A stretch of 64,000 nucleotides of DNA from Mixophyes australis (Eukaryota > Chordata > Amphibia > Anura > Limnodynastidae): the NCBI GenBank assembly GCA_036250195.1, contig JAVHZZ010000012.1, forward strand, positions 93,190,955 to 93,254,954. The letters are read 5' to 3'. Below are positions 1-11,635 of the stretch, piece after piece. The notes below the pieces were generated by a model that saw nothing but the letters and a program-made list of their open reading frames with translations, made no database searches and was not told the origin of the DNA. Position 1 is the first letter of the stretch. Every line of letters starts with the position of its first letter. Position numbers and translations under genes: made by a program.

Positions 1-1
1 G

Positions 2-148
2 GATCTGATGTACTTGGGTTTTAGGAATGTCTCTGACACTGTTCCATATAAGCACCTGTTACGTAGGATGAGAGTACCACGTGTAGGGGACACATATGTA
101 CATGGGGGAGAACTGGCTGAAAGACGCGTAAGGGCGTATGTAAACTAG
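2..148 (+). mobile_element. Decayed LINE reverse-transcriptase fragment
   Basis: One short open frame reads DLMYLGFRNVSDTVPYKHL and ends in ERRVRAYVN before a stop. This resembles the reverse-transcriptase block of CR1-like LINEs, where a pattern like (D)xxYLDFxKAFDTVPHxxLL is followed by a WLxxRRQRVxVN-type segment. The catalytic aspartate of the YLDF motif is replaced by glycine, so the copy is dead. The element runs off the left edge. Family assignment is inferred from the motif only. Confidence 0.45.
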
Positions 149-854
149 GCCGCTACATGGCAGGTGAGGTGTAATAGAGGCTACATGTCTTGGCTGTGGT
201 AATCGCTACACACTACATAGAATGCAATTGGAAATCACTTTTCCTATATAACAGACCTGTGTCTTTTGTTTGACCTTACTAAGTAACAAACTTGTCATCA
301 GATGTAAGGACTTCCCAACTGGCTTAGCCCCGACATCTCCATGTCTCGGTTGTATAACTTGTATACAGTGACCTGTGTACCTCAGACACGTTATCCACAA
401 CTCCGTATCATGTAAGGCCGTTCCTGATCTTTCTGTAGCTACGAAGGACAATACTCAGCAGTCTAATCCTTTCTGAAAGGAAACGCTGAGCAATAATTTA
501 ATCTTATTCAGTTCCTCAGGTCGGGCGAGTCCCCCTACAAATATGAGTCAGGAATATTATAATATTGTGTTAGTAAATGGCTTCCAGAAATGAACCATTT
601 AGTTTTACTGGACAAGTCTAAATAATCTCATTATCACTGAAAAATGTGCACAGACTCCTAGTAAGCTGTACATGATAACGAGGATCCAAGATAATGCACC
701 ATACCATATTGATGAATGAGAGTCACACAAGAGAGAGTCTGGGACAAGGATAGAGACCATTACACGAGGCACCGGAGGGATGGAGTAGACTGTCGTAAGA
801 GACACAAAAAGGAGGGTGGGATCTAGAGACATATATGGGCGCTGGAGCAAGCTC
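149..854. other. Flanking sequence with no recognised feature
   Basis: No exon, RNA gene or tandem repeat was recognised here. The short open frames present match nothing known to me. It lies downstream of the MTX1 polyadenylation signals. In mammals the next gene on this side is GBA, but no exon of it is visible. Confidence 0.4.
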
Positions 855-1640
855 TGGACCCACAGGTTGTGAAGGTAGAAAGAGAGAGAGTGCAGGGCTG
901 ATGGGTAGAGAGGTGGATCAATGAGAAGGAGGCTGTAGAGGACAGAAAGGAGACAGAAAAAGAGAGCGTACAGCGGAAGAGTGGAAATATGATGATAAAT
1001 GAATGAAGGGGAGGCTGACAAGAGTGTAGAGAAGATGGGTGGAAGTGGGATGGTGGCTGGATGTAGAGGAGGCAGCAGAGAGTGTAGGGCTGATGAGTAG
1101 ACAGGTGGGATGGTGGATGGATAAAAAAGAGGCTATAGTGGATGGAGGTGAGTCAGAAGAGAGTGTAGGGTTGATGGGTGTAGGAGGCAGCTATAGGGTA
1201 TGGAGGGGAGGCTGGAGAGAGTGTAGTGCTAAAGGGTTCAGGATGGATGGTTAATGGGGAGGCAGAAGAGAGAATGTAGGGTTGATGGGCAGAAGTGGGA
1301 TAGTGGATGGATGAAGAGAAGCATGGAGGTGAGACAGAAGAGAGAGTATAGGGCTAATAGGGTAAGGATGAAAGGGAGGTAATAGACGATGGAGAGGTGG
1401 AGGTGGTATGTGAGATGGATAAAGAGGATGGAGGCGAGGCAGAAGAGAGTGTAGGGTTGATGGGTGGAAGTGGGATGGATGTAGGAGGCAGCTATAGAGT
1501 ATGGAGGGGAGGCTGGAGAGAGCGTAGTGTTAAAGGGTTCAGGATGGATGAATGATGGGGAGACAGAAGAGAGTGTAGGGTTGATGGGTGTAAGTGGGAT
1601 GGTAGATGGATGGAGCAACTAGAGGATGAAGTCGAGGCAG
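855..1640. repeat. Degenerate purine-rich minisatellite with a 301-bp duplication
   Basis: The plus strand is a degenerate series of GA-rich units built around AGAGTGTAGGGTTGATGGGT and GTGGGATGGTGGATGGAT. A longer segment is duplicated: the block starting TAGGAGGCAGCTATAG at about 1181 recurs at about 1482, an offset of 301 bp, with roughly ten differences over the compared stretch. No coding potential is supported. The short frames on both strands are repeat by-products. Confidence 0.75.
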
Positions 1641-1764
1641 AACAACGAGAGATGACCTACATTTCTGTCCATCATCTTATTTCCACTTACTCGTCTGTAG
1701 CCCTCCGGTGAATCTTGTAGACAGTCATAGTTCAACGTGTCGCTCTTGTCAATTAATATTATCC

Positions 1765-1770
1765 TTTATT
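1765..1770 (-). terminator. MTX1: Second MTX1 polyadenylation signal (AATAAA)
   Basis: TTTATT on the plus strand reads AATAAA on the minus strand, 434 bases beyond the MTX1 stop codon. It would be a distal alternative to the signal at 1853. Confidence 0.45.
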
Positions 1771-1852
1771 TATAATGTTCAATGTTATTATGTTCACTAA
1801 TAGACTGAAATGACATTGTGACAATGGAGTAAGACAAGGATCTGCGTCCTGC

Positions 1853-1858
1853 TTTATT
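1853..1858 (-). terminator. MTX1: MTX1 polyadenylation signal (AATAAA)
   Basis: This is the first AATAAA on the minus strand downstream of the MTX1 stop codon. It implies a 3' untranslated region of about 350 bases, which I place at 1840-2203. No transcript evidence is available in the sequence itself. Confidence 0.55.
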
Positions 1859-2203
1859 AATATTCACTGTTTGGTAATTTTTACACGATCAACCTCCTGT
1901 AACAAATATGGTGTATTCCTCATTTATACAAAGCTGGAAAACAGAGATCCACGAACGTGGACAGGTTTAGCTACAGACCCGAAAACGACACTTCCATCAC
2001 AGCAACTTATTCACTTTCTTAGGAAACCTTCAATAATATGCGGTCGTCGGCTCCACACGCCAGTCGGTAATGTGAAGATTCACTTGCAGGTCTAGGCCAG
2101 ACAATGGGTGGTGGGTTTCTGGGATGTCTGTTTGAGAGATCATATATCGGAGGATTTGGTATGGAATGCAAAAAAGTGTTCTGTCAGAAAGAACTGTTCA
2201 GCT

Positions 2204-2427
2204 TCAGTCATCCTCTTCCTCATTATCCTCTATGGTGATGGCCCGTTCCATGCCACCATCTCCTCTTGACCGCTGTATGGAGACTATCCCACTGAGCATT
2301 GCGTAACTGAGCATCGCCAGCAGTCCCACCGCTACCGAAAGGATCTGGTTACGTCTTTTGTTTGGCTCTTCCTCACTATCTGGAGACTCGCCCGTTGGGG
2401 TCTTCGGGGATATGCGAGGGGGAGTCT
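2204..2427 (-). CDS. MTX1: MTX1 exon 8 (C-terminal anchor and stop)
   Basis: Encodes residues about 247-320 and a TGA stop. It opens after a CTCAG acceptor with ETPPRISP, then an acidic linker, KRRNQ, a roughly 21-residue hydrophobic anchor, SIQR and an acidic end (EDNEEEDD). Basic residues before the anchor and a short cytosolic or intermembrane tail are typical of metaxin-1. Confidence 0.95.
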
Positions 2428-5400
2428 CTGAGGACACAGGCGGCAGAAGAGTGTGAGTATTAGAGAAAACAGGGACAGGTCGGTAGTGACAGGCTCTAGT
2501 GTTTCTACAATATGGAGTGTTACATGCGGACAGATTGGAATAAGTGTAATGTGACCTCTCCTGAATCCAGTCCTGTTAATTACCCGAGTGATATGGTAGT
2601 AGCTGGAGAGAAGGATTTATGTATATATAACAATAATAAAGTAAAGAGTACTCACCTCTGTCCATGGTAAAGTAGATGCTGAAAATGGAGGTGCAGTACT
2701 GACAGAGATTTGGCAGGGATTTCAAGTGTTGCTGTAATCGGTTGCTGGGTAGCTTGACGTTCAGGATTGGGGCCAAGTAACTGAAGACGTAGGCATCAAG
2801 CGAAGCCGGTCTGCAAAGAAACCAAATTCAGATCCCCACCTACTCTACAACATACGAGACTAATAAGGAAGATGCCTACAAGATCATATACCCTCTAACC
2901 TGGAGAGGCAAATTCTTCACCTACCTCCAACAATCCAGGCATCACATCCAACCCAACCATCCCTGTATAATATCATCCTAAACCGTGACCCAGAGGAACA
3001 TGTTCTACACCGACCTCCAACAATCCAGGCATCACATCCAACCCAAACATCCCGGTATAATATCAGCCTAAACTGTGACCCAGAGGGACATGTTCTACAC
3101 CGACCTCCAACAATCCAGGCATCACATCCAACCCAACCATCCCTGTATAATATCATCCTAAACCGTGACCCAGAGGAACATGTTCTACACCTACCTCCAA
3201 CAATCCAGGCATCACATCCAACCCAACCATCCCTGTATAATATCATCCTAAACCGTGACCCAGAGGAACATGTTCTACACCTACCTCCAACAATCCAGGC
3301 ATCACATCCAACCCAACCATCCCTGTATAATATCATCCTAAACCGTGACCCAGAGGAACATGTTCCACACCGACCTCCAACAATCCAGGCATCACATCCA
3401 ACCCAACCATCCCTGTATAATATCATCCTAAACCGTGACCCAGAGGAACATGTTCCACACCGACCTCCAACAATCCAGGCATCACATCCAACCCAACCAT
3501 CCCTGTATAATATCAGCCTAAACTGTGACCCAGAGGAACATGTTCTACACCGACCTCCAACAATCCAGGCATCACATCCAACCCAACCATTCCTGTATAA
3601 TATCATCCTAAACCGTGACCCAGAGGAACATGTTCTACACCTACCTCCAACAATCCAGGCATCACATCCAACCCAACCATCCCTGTATAATATCATCCTA
3701 AACCGTGACCCAGAGGAACATGTTCTACACCGACCTCCGACAATCCAGGCATCACACCCAGCCCAACCATCCCACTATATCAGCCTAAACCATAACCCAG
3801 AGGGACATGTTCTACACCGACCTCCAACAATCCAGGCATCACAGCGAACCCAACCATCCCTGTATAATTAGTATCATAAACATAATAACATTGACCCATC
3901 CCCATAACTCCAACCATCTTGATCCTTGCTTGATTAATGAAACACCAAGACCTATAATGTTCGTCATGTCTCTCACAACCGTGAGCTTTACATCCATTCA
4001 ACCAACCTGCAGCAACATAACTGAAATGTTACCAGGAGCCAGTGCGGTGTAGTGTGATTGTGAGTTTCAGGAGAGATTTAAAATACAGAAACATTCAAGA
4101 ATGAACCTTTTAAACAGGTGCTAAATAAGGCGGTCGTATTGCCCAGCAACTACAAAAGGTAATTAGCATACCAACAAAGATGAACATGAACTAATACTAA
4201 TAAAATAAATATTGTGAGGTGTAGCCAGGCCCCTCAATTCAATCACCCAGAATGTAGTCCTTAGGTTATAGGTCACATAGATGTGCGTGTAATGTGATCA
4301 GCAGGAGATCGCTGTTCAACAACGAAAGAAAATCTCACAGTAGGGAACAGTGTAGATGGATCGGGTGGGTAGGATGTGAATTTATCCAGGGAAGTTCTAT
4401 TACTAAGAGACATCGTTATACCAAATGAAAGGTGTAAACAAGAGATCGGTCAAACAAGCCAGGATCTAGGGTCCGATCGGGCAGAGAGAGTACTGAGGAC
4501 TGAAATGGGCAGTCGGGGGTATCTAACAGGAGGAAAAATAGATACATGTGACCAGAACAGAACCAACACAAGGCTGGGAAAGAACCCAAATGGCTACAGG
4601 GCAACCGAGCTTCTGGTTAGAATCCCGTCAAGTCAGGCCTCTGGTTCTCCGATGCCGCCTGGTCTTAGTATGAGGAGCCCTGGAACTCCACCAGGACAGG
4701 CACAGAAACTGGATATACAAAGCTAATTACCAGGAACCGTACACAGTGACTCAGTAATACATGGCAGGAGACAGGAACGCACAAGATGAACCAGCAACCT
4801 GAGGGCAGACCATACAGTGACAGGGATAATACACCGAGTATGTTGTACGTCGCTATACTTACGAGTCTCCAAAGAAGAAAGTCTGTGCTCCGAGTCGCTG
4901 CGAGAGGAGACTCAGACATTCCTGGGCATCGGAGTAGAGCTGTTGGGGAGAGAATTTCCATTATGGTCTCCTCCAGTCTAGAACGAGGTCTGCCCCCCCC
5001 CCCCCCACACTAAATCTCTGGAGTGTTCCCCAATAAACAGCTGACCCCACTTCTCACCTGTTTCTCCAGCTCCTCATCATCTTCCCGCCAGCTCTCCCCC
5101 CGGATCAGCTGCAGGCGCTCCAGGGAGCGTTTGTGCATTTGGTTGGGGATGAAAAAATTGAGTGGGAAAGGAATGGCGTCAGCGTACCACTTCCCCGTGT
5201 GTTTCACGTAGTTCTCCACGTCTACCCAGAAGGTGTGAATCTGCCGGCGGGGACAGTCAATAAACCACTTTTTTATTTGTCTATTTCTCCGCTAAATAAT
5301 ATACTTCTCATACCGTATTTATTCCTACATAACGAAATCTAACAGACTAATAATGTCACAATAAACATAACTAACTTGCTTTGCCGTTTGAGCTTTTTCG

Positions 5401-8400
5401 CCTCACAGTAGAGGTCTTTTACCCAATGTTTAAGAGCTGAGGGTTGTGGCTTTGTCAGTTTCTGGCGGAGGTCAGAGAGAATACTCCATTACATGTTACT
5501 TATTAATAGATTTAAAATTATATTTGATATTTATTCTTAATATATGAAAATGTCACTAAGGGTTTAGTTGGCCTTTCAATCTGGTTGAGGTTTTGTTACG
5601 ATATTACAGACATCTGTAAATGTCGATTACTGCTTATGACAATGATTTGCGCAGAATGGGGATATGAGGGGGGGGGGGGGGGCGTTCTCTGATGTACAGA
5701 CTGGAACATGATTGGTTGCAAGAAGATCACGTTTGCTCCAATCAAATGCGACACTGAACGCATCCTCCCGTCAGTAGCAGTTATCAGTGCTTACCAATAA
5801 TGTATACTGCGATGACCCCGGATACTGTGATATTAGTGTAGTAACGTCCCCCTTGTGCACACTTACCAGAGCCGGAAGCAGCTTCTCCTCCAGCAGTGAT
5901 GTAAACGCCAGGGTATCAGCGCCCTGCTTGGCGGACAGGTCGTAATCCGCATTGTATTTCTGGAGCGATAGGAAATACAGAGACTGTAATTATCATTTCC
6001 ACGGTCCATGCCACATGTGCAACGTATAGCGACCCCCCCCCCCCCCCCCCATGTAGACAGACAGCTGCCATATTTGTGGTTATACTTCTGTATTATAACA
6101 CAGTGCTGGACGGACAAGGTGTAGAATGTACAAATGACGTTCTGACGTGATACAGGATGTTAAGGGTATCTAGTGCGAGTCCAGGTGGGGGATGGTGTAA
6201 ACTTGACCACAACATTCCTTTAACTGCGTGCTCTGCTATGTGCAGTGGGAGGTCTTCCAGTTTGGAAGAGGAGAGGTCTGTCCTCAGCGGTCAGGAACAT
6301 CCGCCAACAGTACGCCCATCCTATCACACCCTCTATATTACACCAGGACCATCTTCTCACCTGCTTTCTGAGATGGGTGATAATTTCACTGGTCTGGAAC
6401 AGGACACCTTCATTCTGGGTCTTTAGGGCTGGGAGCCGACCTGTAACATGACACACAGATGTATGAGCTTGTGAACACGGGCCAGCACGTTACAGACTGA
6501 CGTGTAGCGTGTACCTGAAGGACTTCGCCAGGGATTGGAGAGCTTGTGGACCTGCAGAGGGGCTCCAGCAAACTTTGCGTACGTCTGAAAGGGAGAAGAA
6601 AAATACTGCTGAGAAGGTCAGAAGGGGACGAGGATTACAGCAGATGAAATTAAACACCCGGAGCGGAGACGGGCCCAGTGCCCACTGGGATAGTCAAATG
6701 GGGCCACTTCTGAGGGCGATGATGTCATGCAGTAAGCGGAACCCCAACCATAGCAACTAAGCAGAATCTGAGCCGCGTTTTCCTGCCAAATCGGTAGCCA
6801 CAAGCATGAATGAGAGAAGTCCTGGACAGGGGCTGAGAGAGCAGGGGGGAGATCCTGCGGTGATCTCATGTGGAATGTCTATCGCTGCGCCAACCAGTAC
6901 AAACGCTGCGCTGGTTATAATGACCCCAGTGCAGTGCAGAGCCCGTTCTAGTGACCCCAGTACAGTGCAGAGCCCATTCTAGTGACCCCAGTACAGCGCA
7001 GAGTGCGTTCTAGTGACCCCAGTACAGTGCAGAGCCCGTTCTAGTGACCCCAGTACAGCGCAGAGTGCGTTCTAGTGACCCCAGTACAGCGCAGAGCCCG
7101 TTCTAGTGACCCCAGTACAGCGCAGAGCCCGGTCTAGTGACCCCAGTACAGCGCAGAGCCCGTTCTAGTGACCCCAGTACAGCGCAGAGCCCGTTCTAGT
7201 GACCCCAGTACAGCGCAGAGCCCGTTCTAGTGACCCCAGTACAGCGCAGAGCCCGTTCTAGTGACCCCAGTACAGCGCAGAGCGCGTTCTAGTGACCCCA
7301 GTACAGCGCAGAGTGCGTTCTAGTGACCCCAGTACAGCGCAGAGCGCGTTCTAGTGACCCCAGTACAGCGCAGAGCCCGTTCTAGTGACCCCAGTACAGC
7401 GCAGAGCCCGTTCTAGTGACCCCAGTACAGCGCAGAGCCCGTTCTAGTGACCCCAGTACAGCGCAGAGCCCGTTCTAGTGACTCCCAGTACAGCGCAGAG
7501 CCCGTTCTAGTGACCCCAGTACAGCGCAGAGCCCGTTCTAGTGACCCCAGTATAGCGCAGAGCCCGTTCTAGTGACCCCAGTACAGCGCAGAGTGCGTTC
7601 TAGTGACCCCAGTACAGCGCAGAGCCCGTTCTAGTGACCCCAGTATAGCGCAGAGCCCGTTCTAGTGACCCCAGTACAGCGCAGAGTGCGTTCTAGTGAC
7701 CCCAGTACAGCGCAGAGCCCGTTCTAGTGACCCCAGTACAGCGCAGAGCCCGTTCTAGTGACCCCAGTACAGCGCAGAGCCCGTTCTAGTGATCCCAGTA
7801 CAGCGCAGAGCCCGTTCTAGTGACCCCAGTACAGCGCAGAGCCCGTTCTAGTGACCCCAGTACAGCGCAGAGCGCGTTCTAGTGACCCCAGTACAGCGCA
7901 GAGCCCGTTCTAGTGACCCCAGTACAGCGCAGAGCCCGTTCTAGTGACCCCAGTACAGCGCAGAGCCCGTTCTAGTGACCCCAGTACAGCGCAGAGCGCG
8001 TTCTAGTGACCCCAGTACAGCGCAGAGCCCGTTCTAGTGACCCCAGTACAGCGCAGAGCCCGTTCTAGTGACCCCAGTACAGCGCAGAGCCCGTTCTAGT
8101 GACCCCAGTACAGCGCAGAGCCCGTTCTAGTGACCCCAGTACAGCGCAGAGCCCGTTCTAGTGACCCCAGTACAGCGCAGAGCCCGTTCTAGTGACCCCA
8201 GTACAGCGCAGAGCCCGTTCTAGTGACCCCAGTACAGCGCAGAGCCCGTTCTAGTGACCCCAGTACAGCGCAGAGCCCGTTCTAGTGACCCCAGTATAGC
8301 GCAGAGCCCGTTCTAGTGACCCCAGTACAGCGCAGAGCCCGTTCTAGTGACCCCAGTACAGCGCAGAGCCCGTTCTAGTGACCCCAGTACAGCGCAGAGC

Positions 8401-11400
8401 CCGTTCTAGTGACCCCAGTACAGCGCAGAGTGCGTTCTAGTGACCCCAGTATAGCGCAGAGCCCGTTCTAGTGACCCCAGTATAGCGCAGAGCCCGTTCT
8501 AGTGACCCCAGTACAGCGCAGAGCGCGTTCTAGTGACCCCAGTACAGCGCAGAGCCCGTTCTAGTGACCCCAGTACAGCGCAGAGCCCGTTCTAGTGACC
8601 CCAGTACAGCGCAGAGCCCGTTCTAGTGACCCCAGTATAGCGCAGAGCCCGTTCTAGTGACCCCAGTATAGCGCAGAGCCCGTTCTAGTGACCCCAGTAC
8701 AGCGCAGAGCCCGTTCTAGTGACCCCAGCACAGTGCAGAGCCCGTTCTAGTGACCCCAGTACAGCGCAGAGCCCGTTCTAGTGACCCCAGTACAGCGCAG
8801 AGTGCGTTCTAGTGACCCCAGTATAGCGCAGAGCCCGTTCTAGTGACCCCAGTACAGCGCAGAGCCTGTTCTAGTGACCCCAGTACAGCGCAGAGTCCGT
8901 TCTAGTGACCCCAGTACAGCGCAGAGCCTGTTCTAGTGACCCCAGTACAGCGCAGAGCGCGTTCTAGTGACCCCAGTACAGCGCAGAGCGCGTTCTAGTG
9001 ACCCCAGTACAGCGCAGAGCCCGTTCTAGTGACCCCAGTACAGCGCAGAGCCCGTTCTAGTGACCCCAGTACAGTGCAGAGCCCGTTCTAGTGACCCCAG
9101 TACAGCGCAGAGCGCGTTCTAGTGACCCCAGTACAGCGCAGAGCCTGTTCTAGTGACCCCAGTACAGCGCAGAGCCCGTTCTAGTGACCCCAGTACAGCG
9201 CAGAGCGCGTTCTAGTGACCCCAGTATAGCGCAGAGCCCGTTCTAGTGACCCCAGTACAGCGCAGAGCCCGTTCTAGTGACCCCAGTACAGCGCAGAGCC
9301 CGTTCTAGTGACCCCAGTACAGCGCAGAGCCTGTTCTAGTGACCCCAGTACAGCGCAGAGCCCGTTCTAGTGACCCCAGTACAGCGCAGAGCGCGTTCTA
9401 GTGACCCCAGTATAGCGCAGAGCCCGTTCTAGTGACCCCAGTACAGCGCAGAGCCCGTTCTAGTGACCCCAGTACAGCGCAGAGCCCGTTCTAGTGACCC
9501 CAGTACAGCGCAGAGCGCGTTCTAGTGACCCCAGTACAGCGCAGAGCCCGTTCTAGTGACCCCAGTACAAGAGATCTGCTCAGATGTTCTCACAACCAAT
9601 GTAATACCGCAGAATTAATTCTATAATACAACACAGCGAATGTGATGGGTTATGACCATGGTACTGAGAGCTGGCTGCAGAGGCTGCTGGGTACTCCCAG
9701 GATCCTCAGCGTCTGCCTGCGTGACACCCAGCACTGGAGGGGCCGCAGGAGCATTCCTTGGCTGACCACTCTCTAATAGGCTCAGCCACCAGCAGAGTTT
9801 CCACCCTGGAAAATAAACTTGTCTCTGTCTCCGCAGATCTCTCCGAGCCGGCGAGTACAAGAGCTGGATTCTGTCTGCGACAAACAGAGGAGCTGAGCTC
9901 TGTCTGCCCCGACCGGAGATTTCCATTCCATCAGACGGAGCACAAGGGGTCTTTCATCCAGCGGCTGCGCTGCCCTCCTTCTACAAACAGCGTCGGGAAA
10001 GTCGACACCACGGGCTGCTGGGCAGAATGTACATCTGCCCATTATATATATTTATATGTAACAGGAGACACAGCCAGCACACTGAGGGTCACTGCCCTCT
10101 GCTGGTGCGTGTGAGGATAGGAAGGGTTAATGTTACCCCACCACAGATGCACCTCGTTTCGCACAAAGTTGTGATTTTGCACGGTGGTACTTTTACCCCT
10201 TTGGCCCCCAAGGCTGAGGTAGAAACGGGTACCGGGCAAGTTTAATAAAGGATCAGCCACCCGGGATTCGCTCTCCTTCGGGGTTCAACCATATTTTGCA
10301 GGTTACACTATATGTCATACCTGGGTAAGAGCAAGTAGAGCGCAGTGACCCCCACAACCCAATACCCACATGTCCCCGTCTACTGGCTGAGATCAAGGTG
10401 CACCCACAGCTCCAACACATCTGTCTGCGAGAGCCGGCATACAGTCCATCACCCTGCACCTGCCCTGGGCTCGTGGTATCATTTGTAGGGCACTGCGTCC
10501 GGCTCTCTCTCAAAGGCCCAAAACCACAACACTGAAAGATATGATGTGGTAGGAAAACCAGGGTGCTGCAGACTCTCCCTCCCTCATGTCCCCCGACTCT
10601 CTCTGGCTCTCCCGCAAGTCCCCAGCCTCCCTAAGAAAATCTCACAGGTCTCAGGTCCCCAGCCAGACTCTCTATCTCCCCTGTCTCTCTCAGGTCCCCA
10701 GCCTGTCTCTCTCTCTCAGGTCCCCAGCCTGTCTCTTTCTCTCAGGTCCCCAGCCAGTCTCTCTCTCTCTCAGGTCCCCAGCCTGTCTCTCTCTCTCTCT
10801 GGTCCCCAGCCTGTCTCTCTCTCTCTCTCTGGTCCCCAGCCTGTCTCTCTCTCTGGTCCCCAGTCTGTCTCTCTCTCTGGTCTCCAGCCTGTCTCTCTCT
10901 CTCTCTCAGGTCTCCAGCCTGTCTCTCTCTCTCTCTCTCAGGTCTCCAGCCTGTCTCTCTCTCTCTCTCGGGTCTCCAGCCTGTCTCTCTCTCTCAGGTC
11001 TCCAGCCTGTCTCTCTCTCTCAGGTCTCCAGCCTGTCTCTCTCTCTCAGGTCTCCAGCCTGTCTCTCTCTCTCTCAGGTCTCCAGCCTGTCTGTCTCTCT
11101 CTCTCTCAGGTCTCCAGCCTGTCTCTCTCTCTCTCTCTCAGGTCTCCAGCCTGTCTCTCTCTCTCTCTCTCTCTCAGGTCTCCAGCCTGTCTCTCTCTCT
11201 CTCTCTCAGGTCTCCAGCCTGTCTCTCTCTCTCAGGTCTCCAGCCTGTCTCTCTCTCTCTCTCTCTCTCAGGTCTCCAGCCTGTCTCTCTCTCTCAGGTC
11301 TCCAGCCTGTCTCTCTCTCTCAGGTCTCCAGCCTGTCTCTCTCTCTCAGGTCTCCAGCCTGTCTCTCTCTCTCTCTCTCAGGTCTCCAGCCTGTCTCTCT

Positions 11401-11597
11401 CTCTCAGGTCTCCAGCCTGTCTCTCTCTCTCTCTCAGGTCTCCAGCCTGTCTCTCTCTCAGGTCTCCAGCCTGTCTCTCTCTCTCTCTCTCAGGTCTCCA
11501 GCCTGTCTCTCTCTCTCTCTCTCAGGTCTCCAGCCTGTCTCTCTCTCTCAGGTCTCCAGCCTGTCTCTCTCTCTCTCTCTCTCTCTCAGGTCTCCAG

Positions 11598-11635
<38 letters not shown>

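Noticed and set aside
2917..3696. A perfect 30-residue repeat protein ([20 protein letters not shown]) on the MTX1 strand
   Set aside because: It lies inside MTX1 intron 7, is a 90-bp array, and joining exons 6 to 7 without it gives the normal protein in phase.
6920..9569. CRISPR-like regular 31-bp repeats
   Set aside because: Units follow each other directly with no unique spacers, and the sequence is clearly vertebrate nuclear DNA.
9621..10513. Several overlapping open frames of 70-118 codons in MTX1 intron 1
   Set aside because: They overlap on both strands, lack recognisable features, and the MTX1 reading frame is complete without them.
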